Source of the DNA: Acinetobacter sp. A47
GTDB lineage: Bacteria; Pseudomonadota; Gammaproteobacteria; Pseudomonadales; Moraxellaceae
Assembly (NCBI RefSeq): GCF_000805455.1
Contig: NZ_JSUS01000032.1
Coordinates: 310,001 to 374,000, forward strand
DNA: 64,000 nt
Reading direction: 5' to 3'
In this document: positions 37,295-46,204 of the stretch, piece after piece
Numbering within the stretch: position 1 is the stretch's first letter
Layout of the letters: every line of letters starts with the position of its first letter
Made by a program: the position numbers and the translations under genes
The notes under the pieces: generated by a model
The model's database searches: none
The model's input: only the letters and a program-made list of their open reading frames with translations
What the model was told of the DNA's origin: nothing

Positions 37295-40200
37295 TCAAGA
37301 TTCATCCTGCTTGATCCGCATATTGTGGAGATGCGATACCATATTCCGCTTGCGCCATTGCAGACCAGGCAAACCGACCCGACTATTCACCACGACAAAC
37401 AGAAAAGCGGTAAATAAAGGAATCAGGACCGTACCAAACAGCACACTGCCCAATACGCTCATACCAATCTCGTAACGGCTGGCTGCGCCGGCACCACTTG
37501 CAAACACCAAGGGAAGAATCCCTGCACCAAAGGCCAGTGAAGTCATGATAATGGGACGTAAACGCAAGGCTAAGGCTTCATAAGCTGCGCTATAGCGATC
37601 TTGTCCCTGTGCCAGCGCAGATGAGGCAAACTCAACAATCAGGATGGCATTTTTACAGGACAATCCAATCGCCGTGAGCAAGGCAATCTGGAAATACACA
37701 TCATTGGGCAACTCAAATAACCACGCAAAAACCACCGTACCGGTAATCCCGAGCGGCAAGCCCAATAAGATAATAAAAGGTATTTTCCAGCTTTCGTACA
37801 AGGCTGCCAGACACAGGAAAATAAACAGGATTGAAATCACATACAGATAAATGGCCTGATGGCTGGATTGCTGCTCCTGTAAAGACAGTCCACTCCAGGC
37901 CAGATCGACACCGGGCTGCCGGTTTATCAGGTCAGAAAGCTGATGCATGGCCTGACCTGAACTAAATCCATCACTGACATTGGCCTCCAGCTGGATCGCC
38001 GCCAGTCCCATAAAGCGGTTCAAGACTTCTGGGCCACCTGTCCATTGGGTCTCGGCAAAATGAGAGAGCGGCAACATTTCTCCGGACTGGTTACGTACAT
38101 GCCAGTAGCGTAAATCTTCAGGTTTAGAACGGTATTCGGTATCGCCTTGCATAATGATACGTTTAATCCGGCCGCGTTCAACAAAGTCACTGACATAACT
38201 GCCACCCCAGGCGCTAGACAGGGTAGAACGGATTTCACGCTGTTCCAGACCTAACATTTTGGCCTTGTTTTGATCCAGCTGCACATATACGGCGGCTTTG
38301 TTGTCGCTGACCAAAGGACTGAGCTGACTAAAAGCAGGGTAATGGGCTGACTGGCCATCAATTTCGGCAAACTGTTGCTGCAAGTACTCACGCCCTTTAC
38401 CTGTTAAATCACGCAACCATAATTCAATGGCATCCGATTGTCCCAGTCCTGCGACGCTGGCAGGCATTCCCACCATGACACGCGCGGGCAGCAAGTCAGA
38501 CAATGCCTGTTGTATCCGCGCACGGATGGCTGGTGCGGTATTTTCTTCTCCCTGACGCTCATCCCAGTGCTTCAATGAAACAAAGGCCATTCCCAGATTG
38601 GGCCCTTGTCCAGAGAAGTTCTGGCCATTCACCACCAAAACGGTATGAATGTTGTTTGCTTCCTGCTTGAACAGATAATCATTGACCTGTTGACCAACAG
38701 CTTGGGTCTGGCCCAGGGAGGCACTATCTTGCAAGGCAAACTGTACGGCCAGCAGCCCCTGATCTTCATTGGGAATAAAACTGGTCGGTAAAGCCCGATA
38801 AATCAAAGCCAGTACAACCAGCAGCACAGCAACCCCCAGATAGGCAACGTACCTGAATTGAAGTAAGCATCGGGTCAACTGGATAAAGAGCGTCTTGATG
38901 TACTGAACGCCACGCTCTAAATACGGCCCCCAGACCGGTTTATGTGTTTGCTTTTTGAGTAAAACCGCACACAGTGCTGGGGTAATCACCATGGCAGCAA
39001 TCAAGGACAAGAGCATTGCCGCTACCAGCGTGATTGAAAACTGGCGGTAAATCATGCCGGTCGAGCCGCTAAAAAAGGCCATGGGAATAAATACCGCCGT
39101 CAGAACCAGGGTAATCCCGATCAAGGCGCCGCTAATTTCCTGCATGGAAGCCAGACAGGCGTCGCGCACATCGAGCTGTTTTTCATGAATAAGACGCTCA
39201 ACATTCTCGACCACAACGATGGTATCGTCCACCAGCAGGCCAATGGCAAGTACCAGGGCAAACAGGGTTAAGGTATTGATACTCATCCCTGCCAGATACA
39301 GGATGATAAAGGTGCCACAAATCACAATTGGCACGCTAATGGTCGGGATCAGGGTCGCACGCCATTTCTGTAAAAACAGATACATCACCAGCACCACCAG
39401 AACGACCGCTTCCAGCAAGGTCAGAATCACCTGTTTAATCGATTCCTGAATAAAGGGCGTATTGTCACGCGGATACACGATCTTGTAACCCGCAGGTAAA
39501 TGATGGCTCAACTGTGCAATTTTATCCTTGATCCGTTGTGCCGTCTGGATGGCATTGGCATCGGGACTTAACATGATGCCTAGACCGGCAGAAGGAAAGC
39601 CATTTAAGGTATTCACACTTTCATAATTTTCTGCGCCCAGTTCAACCCGAGCCACATCTTTCAGATAAACCAGACTGCCATCAATATTGGCCTTGACCAC
39701 CACCGACTTAAAATCATCAACACTTTTCAAGCGTGAGCCAGCGGTGACTTTGGCATAGATATTCTGATCCGCCGCGGCAGGCATCGAACCAATAGAACCT
39801 GCGGCTATTTGAGTATTGTAATCTTCTAAAGCCTTCTCGATATCACTGGGCATTAACTTATAGTTTTTAAGCTGGTTCGGATTAAGCCAGATACGCATGG
39901 CATAGGCCGAACCGAAGATATCCACTTCACCGACACCCTGAATCTGGGCCAGTGGCTGTTCAAAATGATTGACCAGATAATCGGACAAATCAATATTGCT
40001 GGCTTTCCCCATTTCATCATAAACCCCGACAATGAGCAGCATATCTCCCGTGCTTTTCCAGATATTCACTCCTTGACGCTGAACCTGTTCCGGCAGGCGA
40101 CTCAGGGCACTATTCATCTGGTTCTGGACCTGCAACTGGGCCTTATCGATATCGGTACCCATCTTAAAATGGATGTCGATTGTACTGCGGCCTGACGATT

Positions 40201-40450
40201 CGCTACTGGAAGTATAATAGAGCAGGTGATCAATGCCTTTAATCTGCTGTTCCAGAATCTGCGTAACACTGTCTTCAACCGTTTCAGCCGATGCACCCCG
40301 ATAAACCGTTGTCACGGTGACACTCGGCGGAGCAAGATTGGGATAACGCTCAACAGGTAAGGCCTGAATTGAAAAGCATCCTAAAATCAAGATGATAATT
40401 GCAATAACTGATGCAAATACCGGATGGTAAATAAAGAAACGGGATAGCAT
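37295..40450 (-). CDS. RND-family efflux permease (HAE1/AcrB-like), probable siderophore exporter
   Basis: A 1051-residue inner-membrane proton-driven pump with 12 helices and two large periplasmic loops. Proton-relay residues are present: two Asp in GLLVDDTIVVVENVER (helix 4) and Lys in IGLSCKNAILIVEFA (helix 10). HAE1 blocks RYPNLAPPSV, GIDHLLYYTSSSESSGRSTI and RLPEQVQRQGV are seen. No periplasmic adaptor or outer-membrane channel gene is adjacent, so it must borrow partners. Sitting between entB and the catecholate receptor, behind Fur boxes shared with that receptor, it probably exports the siderophore from the periplasm (inference). Confidence 0.93.
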   Translation of the reverse strand: MLSRFFIYHPVFASVIAIIILILGCFSIQALPVERYPNLAPPSVTVTTVYRGASAETVEDSVTQILEQQIKGIDHLLYYTSSSESSGRSTIDIHFKMGTDIDKAQLQVQNQMNSALSRLPEQVQRQGVNIWKSTGDMLLIVGVYDEMGKASNIDLSDYLVNHFEQPLAQIQGVGEVDIFGSAYAMRIWLNPNQLKNYKLMPSDIEKALEDYNTQIAAGSIGSMPAAADQNIYAKVTAGSRLKSVDDFKSVVVKANIDGSLVYLKDVARVELGAENYESVNTLNGFPSAGLGIMLSPDANAIQTAQRIKDKIAQLSHHLPAGYKIVYPRDNTPFIQESIKQVILTLLEAVVLVVLVMYLFLQKWRATLIPTISVPIVICGTFIILYLAGMSINTLTLFALVLAIGLLVDDTIVVVENVERLIHEKQLDVRDACLASMQEISGALIGITLVLTAVFIPMAFFSGSTGMIYRQFSITLVAAMLLSLIAAMVITPALCAVLLKKQTHKPVWGPYLERGVQYIKTLFIQLTRCLLQFRYVAYLGVAVLLVVLALIYRALPTSFIPNEDQGLLAVQFALQDSASLGQTQAVGQQVNDYLFKQEANNIHTVLVVNGQNFSGQGPNLGMAFVSLKHWDERQGEENTAPAIRARIQQALSDLLPARVMVGMPASVAGLGQSDAIELWLRDLTGKGREYLQQQFAEIDGQSAHYPAFSQLSPLVSDNKAAVYVQLDQNKAKMLGLEQREIRSTLSSAWGGSYVSDFVERGRIKRIIMQGDTEYRSKPEDLRYWHVRNQSGEMLPLSHFAETQWTGGPEVLNRFMGLAAIQLEANVSDGFSSGQAMHQLSDLINRQPGVDLAWSGLSLQEQQSSHQAIYLYVISILFIFLCLAALYESWKIPFIILLGLPLGITGTVVFAWLFELPNDVYFQIALLTAIGLSCKNAILIVEFASSALAQGQDRYSAAYEALALRLRPIIMTSLAFGAGILPLVFASGAGAASRYEIGMSVLGSVLFGTVLIPLFTAFLFVVVNSRVGLPGLQWRKRNMVSHLHNMRIKQDES

Positions 40451-40538
40451 TATTTTATCTACTTATACATAAAGTTTAGGGGGATAGGGGAATACAGCAA
40501 TATTTAAGTTGCCGATTATAACCAAATCTCACACAAAT

Positions 40539-40597
40539 AATAATGATTATCAATTTCAAATAAAACTATTTCTAACTATTGAATGATTATCAATAAA
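40539..40597. promoter_or_regulatory. Two Fur boxes in the divergent RND/receptor promoter region
   Basis: The same 13-mer AATGATTATCAAT occurs at 40542-40554 and 40582-40594, exactly 40 bases apart, each matching 11 of 13 core Fur positions. A weaker third match (AATGATAACAATT) follows near 40622. They lie between the RND start (40450) and the receptor start (40676). Confidence 0.82.
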
Positions 40598-40675
40598 TAA
40601 TTTATGATGTGCAAACTTTGAAAATGATAACAATTAACAAATGAAAATTGTTATTAATAATGAGGATGCAAGAAA

Positions 40676-42667
40676 ATGGTCTTGGCCAAGAAAAAATTAG
40701 TGATTGCAATTGCAGCATTGACGCCGTTTGCGGCATGGGCAGAAGCGCAGCAGCCCCAGCCAGCGGGCACGAGTTTACCTACCATCGTGGTGACTGCCAG
40801 TCTGGCAGAGGAGAGCCCGGATACCGCTCCGGCTTCGATTACGGTTGTCAGTAAAGAACAGATCGAACAATCTGCAGCGACCAGTCTGGCAGAAATCTTG
40901 GGTAAAACCGTTGGGGTACAAAACTATAATGGCGGGGGCCGTGAGAAATTGACGATTCGTGGGGTACGTGAGTCAAATGGCGTTTATACCCTGATCCTGG
41001 TCAATGGCAAGCGTATTTCTTCAACAGGTGCCTTATGGCGTGATGCCGATCTGGATATTAGCTCGATTCCATTGTCCAGTATCGAACGGGTAGAGGTGAT
41101 TCGTGGCCCCATGTCTGCACTCTATGGCTCTGACGCCATTGGTGGTGTGATTAACATTATTACCAAGAAGCCAACCGATGAATGGCAGGGTACAATAAAT
41201 GCTGAATATCATCTGGTCGACCGTGGTACAGGTAAACAGCAATATCGTCTAGGCGCTTCTGCATCCGGTGCGTTGACCGATAAACTGGGTTTATCGATTT
41301 CGGCAGAGCAATATGACCGTGATGCATGGTTCTCGCAAGGCAAACAGGCCACGCCAGCCTATTATATCGAAGGCAAGAAAACCCAGAACTTACGCTCAAC
41401 CCTGAGCTATGAGCTCAATGAGCAGCAAAATATTGATCTTGATCTGGGATATAACAAGGATAAACGACCGTATGGCCAGACAGATTATCAATACTATCCA
41501 GCCTGGGACTATTTAAGCGAGGGGTTTGCCAGTCAGGAGATTGAACGCCATTCTGTGGGGCTGACACACCGTGGTGACTGGCGCTGGGGGAAAACCACCG
41601 TTTCGGCACAACAGGAAAACAGTAAAATACAAGATTACGATTCAGACTTTGATGAACCCAAACATCGTACTTTAAAAGAAAATAATACCAATCTGCGTGC
41701 CTATAGTAATTTTGATGCCAGTATTCACGGCGTTGTTGCGGGTATTGAATACAACAATCAGGAAGTCAAGGACGGTGTAAGCTATCAAAACTCCGGTAAG
41801 GCTTCAGTGAGCACAACCTCAGTCTTTGTGCAGGATGACATCCATCTCACCGACCCACTGACCTTATCCTTGTCTGGCCGTTATGATGATCATGAGGTGT
41901 TTGGTCACCATTTTAGTCCAAAAGCATATCTGGTTTACCAGTTACCCCATGATGTTGTGGTCAAGGGAGGCTATGGACAAGCCTTTAAGGCACCATCTCT
42001 GGCACAAATGACCAAAGACTATGGCATTGTCAGTTGTGGAGGAGGGTGTACCTTATGGGGTAATCCTAACCTTGAGCCAGAAACCAGCGACAACTATGAA
42101 ATAAGTGCATCTATCCGTAAATCAAACTGGAATGGTAGCGTCACCGTATTCCAGAATGAAATTAAAGATATGATCAGTCGGGATATTCACTATACCGTCG
42201 ATCCGAATGGCGTATCCAGACCAACGGGAGCGGCCTGGGTCAATTTGGGACGGGTCAAAATCAAGGGAGTCGAGCTGGCAGCACAGGCAGATTTACTGCC
42301 TATGCTTTCTGTCGATGCCAATGCCACTTATCTGGACGCCAAGAACAGCGAAACACATAAACGCCTGGATGAACGCCCACGCCTGCAAGCCAATACCAAC
42401 CTGAACCTGAAACCGCTGGAATGGCTCACCCTGACTGCAGGGGCAAGTTATATTGGCGATCAGGTGATCAACGAGAAAAAACTACCTGACTATACACTGG
42501 TTAATGTTGGTCTTTCTGCCAAAGTAGATCCGGCTGTGACCGTCCGTGCAGGTATCCGCAACCTGACCGATGTCGATCTGGAAGAAAAAGGCCAAGATGC
42601 CGGCATTAAATTCAATGAAAAAGAACTGGGACGTAACTATTATGTCGGTTTGACCTATACGTTCTAA
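40676..42667 (+). CDS. TonB-dependent catecholate siderophore receptor (CirA/FepA type)
   Basis: A 663-residue outer-membrane receptor, the same length as E. coli CirA. It has a signal peptide (about 1-22, ending AAWAEA), TonB box LPTIVVTAS, a plug with KEQIEQSAATSLAEIL, YNGGGREKLTIRGVRE and VIRGPMSALYGSDAIGGVINIIT, and a barrel with the YGQAFKAPSLAQM block and the C-terminal YYVGLTYTF. It is the best candidate to bring home the siderophore made here. GAGGATG lies about 10 bases before the ATG. Divergent from the RND pump behind Fur boxes. Confidence 0.93.
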   Translation: MVLAKKKLVIAIAALTPFAAWAEAQQPQPAGTSLPTIVVTASLAEESPDTAPASITVVSKEQIEQSAATSLAEILGKTVGVQNYNGGGREKLTIRGVRESNGVYTLILVNGKRISSTGALWRDADLDISSIPLSSIERVEVIRGPMSALYGSDAIGGVINIITKKPTDEWQGTINAEYHLVDRGTGKQQYRLGASASGALTDKLGLSISAEQYDRDAWFSQGKQATPAYYIEGKKTQNLRSTLSYELNEQQNIDLDLGYNKDKRPYGQTDYQYYPAWDYLSEGFASQEIERHSVGLTHRGDWRWGKTTVSAQQENSKIQDYDSDFDEPKHRTLKENNTNLRAYSNFDASIHGVVAGIEYNNQEVKDGVSYQNSGKASVSTTSVFVQDDIHLTDPLTLSLSGRYDDHEVFGHHFSPKAYLVYQLPHDVVVKGGYGQAFKAPSLAQMTKDYGIVSCGGGCTLWGNPNLEPETSDNYEISASIRKSNWNGSVTVFQNEIKDMISRDIHYTVDPNGVSRPTGAAWVNLGRVKIKGVELAAQADLLPMLSVDANATYLDAKNSETHKRLDERPRLQANTNLNLKPLEWLTLTAGASYIGDQVINEKKLPDYTLVNVGLSAKVDPAVTVRAGIRNLTDVDLEEKGQDAGIKFNEKELGRNYYVGLTYTF

Positions 42668-42807
42668 ATGTAAACAGCCTTGCACCTGATGCCTTGAAAG
42701 ACCATTTTCAGGGCATTGTTTACTTCGGTTTTCAACTATTTTCTTAATTCCAAGTTATTTATTTTTATAAAAATATTGTTGTTATTATTTTAATTTACAG
42801 GTTTTTT

Positions 42808-43188
42808 ATGTATTCAAAACTATTAATCAATAAAGGTTTAACCGCAACAGCTGCCAGAGTATCTGTACTGGAGGTCTTGGCACAACATGATGGTCTGACC
42901 GCAGATGATATCTATATGATTGCCAATAAACAAAATGCACTTAAAATAGGCACCATTTATCGGGTACTCTCTGATCTGGAGAAACACCACCTGATTCAAA
43001 GAATCCTGTTTGGTCGCAATAAAAGTGTCTATAAGCTACTCAGACAAAGAACAAGCTGTCATATCAGGGAAACCACCAACGGAGTCATCACACCTTATGA
43101 TCACCCTGAAATCAACCGGTACCTTGAAGAAATCATGGTACAACTGGGAGACGAGTTTTCAACAGCAGAACTGATTTTACATAAATAA
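42808..43188 (+). CDS. Fur-family regulator lacking the usual metal ligands
   Basis: A 126-residue protein with the Fur winged-helix N-terminus (GLTATAARVSVLEVLAQHDGLTADDIY, IGTIYRVLSDLEKHHLI). In Fur the next part reads HHHDHLICLDCGKVIEF; here the matching stretch is RTSCHIRETTNGVITPY. The His/Asp sensory-site cluster and the CxxC are lost, and the C-terminal HxxC-type zinc ligands are also missing. It should fold as a Fur paralogue, but it may respond to something other than ferrous iron or act constitutively. It lies between two TonB receptor genes on the same strand, a position typical of a local regulator. Confidence 0.88.
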   Translation: MYSKLLINKGLTATAARVSVLEVLAQHDGLTADDIYMIANKQNALKIGTIYRVLSDLEKHHLIQRILFGRNKSVYKLLRQRTSCHIRETTNGVITPYDHPEINRYLEEIMVQLGDEFSTAELILHK

Positions 43189-43341
43189 TGCCGATTCCGG
43201 GCCAGCCCAATTTCTACGATCCTGGTAATATGAAAAAATCAGGAACAGATGGAAAATATGCTTGTCCAAACCAGAGAAATTGTGAATACTCATGCCGCAA
43301 ATCCGGACTGTAAAATTACCCTTTAGGACGCGGCACATACT

Positions 43342-45510
43342 GTGAAAACTTTCCCACTTTCTCGTTTACAAACAGCACTACTGGCAGTTGGCTCATTTTC
43401 ATGTATGGGGCTGATCTCCACAGGAGTACAGGCCGAAACTGAAACCGAAGCCACCCGGCTGGCGACCATTACCATTAATGCACAGGCCGCAGAAAGCGAG
43501 TATGCTCAGTCTAAAGTCAATTTAACCGGTTTTAATCAACACCATCTGGCTGAAATCCCTGCTTCAATCAGCACCATCACGGCTGAACGTATTGCAGATC
43601 AACATGCAAAAACCCTTACCGATGTGGTCAAGAATGATGCCGCTGTAGGGGATGGCTATGCGCCGATTGGTTATTACCCAAACTTTGTGATGCGTGGTTT
43701 TGGCCTGAATCTGGGTTCAAGTTATTTGCTCAATGGCAATGTCATTCACGGTGAGCAGAATGTTGCGCTCGAAAATAAACAACAGGTCGAAATCCTCAAA
43801 GGAATCAGTGCCATTCAAAGTGGCATGTCAACACCCGGTGGCGTGGTCAATTACGTCACCAAACGTCCTAAAGATATACGGGCAGTGACCGTTGGGGCAG
43901 ATAGTGAAGGTGGCTATCGTGTCGCAACCGATCTGGGCGGACTGTTGGGCGAGCAACAACAGTTTGGGTACCGTATTAATCTGGCCAGTGAAGAAATTCA
44001 TCCTTATGTAGAACACGCCAATGGCCGGCGTTTATTTGGCTCCGTTGCCTTAGACTGGAACATCTCTGATCGCTCCAAGCTTGAGTTTGATCTTGAATCA
44101 CAGCACCAGCGTCAGCGTTCTGTACCCGGTTATCAATTATTGGGTGGCAACGCCGTTCCCAATGGTGTGAAGCGGGATCGTTTACTGGGTTATCAGAGCT
44201 GGAGTAAACCTGTAAGTAGTGACAGCTTAAATACCGGATTAAAATATACTTATCAGATCAATGACAGCTGGACATCGCACTTAAGTGCTTCACAAAGCCG
44301 TGTGGTGGTCGATGATTATTCATCCTTTGCCTGGGGGTGTTATAGTGAAACTTGTCAGACCAAAGGGAATAGTTTTGACCCGAATGGTAACTACGATATT
44401 TATGACTTTCGCAACCCGGATGACAGCTATTTAACCAATCAATTTAAGGCTGGCATAAACGGTAAATTTAAGACCGGTGCATGGCTACACAACCTCAGTG
44501 TAGAATTGTCACATACAGCTAAACGTCATTCGCAATATGATGCTATTTTCCAAGCCCCAGAAGCATCTGGAAATATTTATGAAGATACTAAAGACTATAT
44601 TCCATCCGAAAAAACTTTAGCCAACCATTATAAGTCATTAAAAAGCCAGCAAACCGCATTAACGCTGATCGACCAGATTGATTTCAATACAGCTTGGTCA
44701 GTTTTAGCAGGTGGAAAACTGCTACATTTAGATGAAAATGCTTACAAAGCAGATGGTCAGCGCATTCGGGAAACCGACTTTAATCGTTTTTTACCACAGT
44801 TTGCGGTGATGTATCAGCCTTGGGAAGGCACTCATGTCTATGCGTCTTATGCCAAAGGTTTAAGCGATGGTGGTCAGGCGCCGTGGTTTGCCGACAATGC
44901 CTCTGTAACGCTAGCCCCAATCCATTCAGCTCAATATGAACTGGGTATTAAACAGCAATGGCAAGATTTACTTTTTACCGCAGCAATATTTGATTTAAAA
45001 CAGGACAATCAATATACCAATGCAGCCAATAACTATGTGGCTGAAGGTGAACAGCACAATCTTGGCTTAGAACTCGGCTTACAAGGCCATTTAAGTGACA
45101 ATCTGGATATTACCTCAAGTCTGGCATTGACACGTTCACGGCTCACAGATGTGCAAGTAGCTGAATATAAAGGACATCAAACTCAAAATGTGCCAAATGT
45201 ACGTTTTGCCAGCCACTTATCGTATCAAGTGCCTCAAATTGATGGATTACGGTTATTGGCCGGTATGCAGTACAGCAGCAGTAAATATGCCAATAAAACC
45301 GGTACAGTGAAGGTGTCAGGTTATAGCGTATTTGATGCCGGGGCAGCTTATCATTTTCATGCCTATGGTTATGACAACACACTGAGATTGAATGTAGATA
45401 ATATATTCAATAAAAAATACTGGCGCGATGTAGGTAATTTTGCCGGAGATGACTACTTATTTTTAGGTGCGCCACGTACAGCGCAGCTGTCATGGACTGT
45501 AAATTTTTAA
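43342..45510 (+). CDS. TonB-dependent siderophore receptor (FhuE/FpvA-like)
   Basis: A 722-residue outer-membrane receptor of the TonB-siderophore-receptor type. It has a signal peptide (about 1-31, ending GVQAE), a plug with LAEIPASISTITAERIADQH, FVMRGFGLNLGSSYLLNG and GISAIQSGMSTPGGVVNYVTKRP, and a barrel ending LSWTVNF. Such receptors usually take hydroxamate or mixed xenosiderophores, or the cognate siderophore. The start is a GTG at 43342 with a weak AGGA 13 bases upstream, so it is uncertain. It follows the Fur-like gene by 153 bases without a terminator, suggesting cotranscription. Confidence 0.9.
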   Translation: MKTFPLSRLQTALLAVGSFSCMGLISTGVQAETETEATRLATITINAQAAESEYAQSKVNLTGFNQHHLAEIPASISTITAERIADQHAKTLTDVVKNDAAVGDGYAPIGYYPNFVMRGFGLNLGSSYLLNGNVIHGEQNVALENKQQVEILKGISAIQSGMSTPGGVVNYVTKRPKDIRAVTVGADSEGGYRVATDLGGLLGEQQQFGYRINLASEEIHPYVEHANGRRLFGSVALDWNISDRSKLEFDLESQHQRQRSVPGYQLLGGNAVPNGVKRDRLLGYQSWSKPVSSDSLNTGLKYTYQINDSWTSHLSASQSRVVVDDYSSFAWGCYSETCQTKGNSFDPNGNYDIYDFRNPDDSYLTNQFKAGINGKFKTGAWLHNLSVELSHTAKRHSQYDAIFQAPEASGNIYEDTKDYIPSEKTLANHYKSLKSQQTALTLIDQIDFNTAWSVLAGGKLLHLDENAYKADGQRIRETDFNRFLPQFAVMYQPWEGTHVYASYAKGLSDGGQAPWFADNASVTLAPIHSAQYELGIKQQWQDLLFTAAIFDLKQDNQYTNAANNYVAEGEQHNLGLELGLQGHLSDNLDITSSLALTRSRLTDVQVAEYKGHQTQNVPNVRFASHLSYQVPQIDGLRLLAGMQYSSSKYANKTGTVKVSGYSVFDAGAAYHFHAYGYDNTLRLNVDNIFNKKYWRDVGNFAGDDYLFLGAPRTAQLSWTVNF

Positions 45511-45545
45511 TTGGCAATAGAGAATTTAAAATTCTGAAAGCAGCA

Positions 45546-45588
45546 CGGCGTAAACTTACTTCAATGATTTAAAGTTTACGCCGTTTTT
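45546..45588 (+). terminator. Strong terminator after the second siderophore receptor
   Basis: CGGCGTAAACTT (45546-45557) pairs perfectly with AAGTTTACGCCG (45572-45583), then five T. It closes the siderophore locus on the right. Confidence 0.92.
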
Positions 45589-45670
45589 ATTAAAGCTCGC
45601 ATAGAGCACGACAAGATACAAAACCAAAGCCTGATGTGGTATCAATCAATGGCTTTAAGCAACAACAATC

Positions 45671-45698
45671 ATTTCGCATAATGTATATTATGTTAAAT
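45671..45698 (+). other. dif: Chromosomal dif site (XerC/XerD recombination site)
   Basis: XerC arm ATTTCGCATAA (45671-45681), 6-bp centre TGTATA (45682-45687) and XerD arm TTATGTTAAAT (45688-45698). Compared with the E. coli dif site as I remember it, 25 of 28 positions agree; the three differences are in the outer end of the XerC arm. This is where XerCD/FtsK resolve chromosome dimers, so the window spans the replication terminus. Gene orientation agrees: mostly plus-strand genes to the left of it and minus-strand housekeeping genes to the right. Confidence 0.93.
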
Positions 45699-45754
45699 AG
45701 AATATCTAAGACTGTGACCTACACAACCCGGTTTGTTGCCACAGCTCAGCAACG
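45688..45754 (+). repeat. 67-bp direct repeat, copy 1 (starts at the XerD arm of dif)
   Basis: It matches 48086-48152 at 56 of 67 positions without gaps. It begins with the XerD arm and runs through a potential stem CTGTG (45712-45716) / CACAG (45740-45744). In the other copy both arms change together (CTATG / CATAG). Confidence 0.88.
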
Positions 45755-45787
45755 TGAATCTCTACGATCATAATTCACGTTGCTGAG
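45745..45787. repeat. Perfect 15-bp hairpin beside dif
   Basis: CTCAGCAACGTGAAT (45745-45759) and ATTCACGTTGCTGAG (45773-45787) with a 13-base loop. There is no T tract, so it is not an ordinary terminator. Confidence 0.85.
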
Positions 45788-45793
45788 TATTCC

Positions 45794-45821
45794 AAGTAAC
45801 ATAATATAAGTTATGCAGAAA
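45794..45821 (-). other. Inverted dif-like (pdif-type) site
   Basis: Read on the plus strand: AAGTAACATAA, TATAAG, TTATGCAGAAA. This is the XerD arm, centre and XerC arm of a dif site in reverse orientation. The XerD arm matches 9 of 11 positions and the XerC arm 8 of 11 against the dif site at 45671. It would be the left boundary of the island. Confidence 0.65.
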
Positions 45822-45829
45822 TCAGACAT

Positions 45830-45870
45830 ACAAGGCTTATGCATCAAAGCTATGATTGCATAAGCCTTGT
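45830..45870. repeat. Perfect 14-bp hairpin at the left end of the island
   Basis: ACAAGGCTTATGCA (45830-45843) and TGCATAAGCCTTGT (45857-45870) with a 13-base loop, just after the 3' end of the minus-strand gene at 45880. It may act as its terminator, although no T run follows. Confidence 0.75.
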
Positions 45871-45879
45871 GATGTTAAC

Positions 45880-46092
45880 CTAATCTTTATATCTAGACGT
45901 GATATCTGGTAAAGGCTGCTTCTCTGTATGCCCTAATGTATATAAAAAATATGCTTTGTTAGAATCTCCATCATCGTAAGTTCCTGGAGAAACAGCTAAA
46001 AGTTGCCACCCTTTGTCTAATCGAGAATTTACTGAGCTTATATTATCTTCTTCAATAACTTCTTTAATATTTGATAAATCAATTTGACTCAC
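45880..46092 (-). CDS. Small island protein of unknown function
   Basis: A 70-residue acidic protein. The pattern SVNSRLDKGWQLLAVSPG followed by KAYFLYTLGHTE suggests a small alpha/beta domain of the kind found in many short accessory proteins (a long helix, then LxxGWxLL and a beta hairpin). I cannot name a family with certainty. There is no signal peptide. It lies inside the dif-bounded island and is the last gene of a leftward group. Confidence 0.6.
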   Translation of the reverse strand: MSQIDLSNIKEVIEEDNISSVNSRLDKGWQLLAVSPGTYDDGDSNKAYFLYTLGHTEKQPLPDITSRYKD

Positions 46093-46204
46093 TGTTCATT
46101 ATCCTTTGTAAATTGTAAGTGACTAGAAATTAATAAGGTTATTTATCAAAATTTCAATGATAGCTAGAAGTTTTATGCAAAAATTGCCTATCGTTTCCCG
46201 CATA

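Noticed and set aside
43250..43327. 25-codon ORF between the Fur-like gene and the receptor
   Set aside because: ATG to TAG without a clear ribosome site; could be a leader peptide but nothing supports it beyond length.
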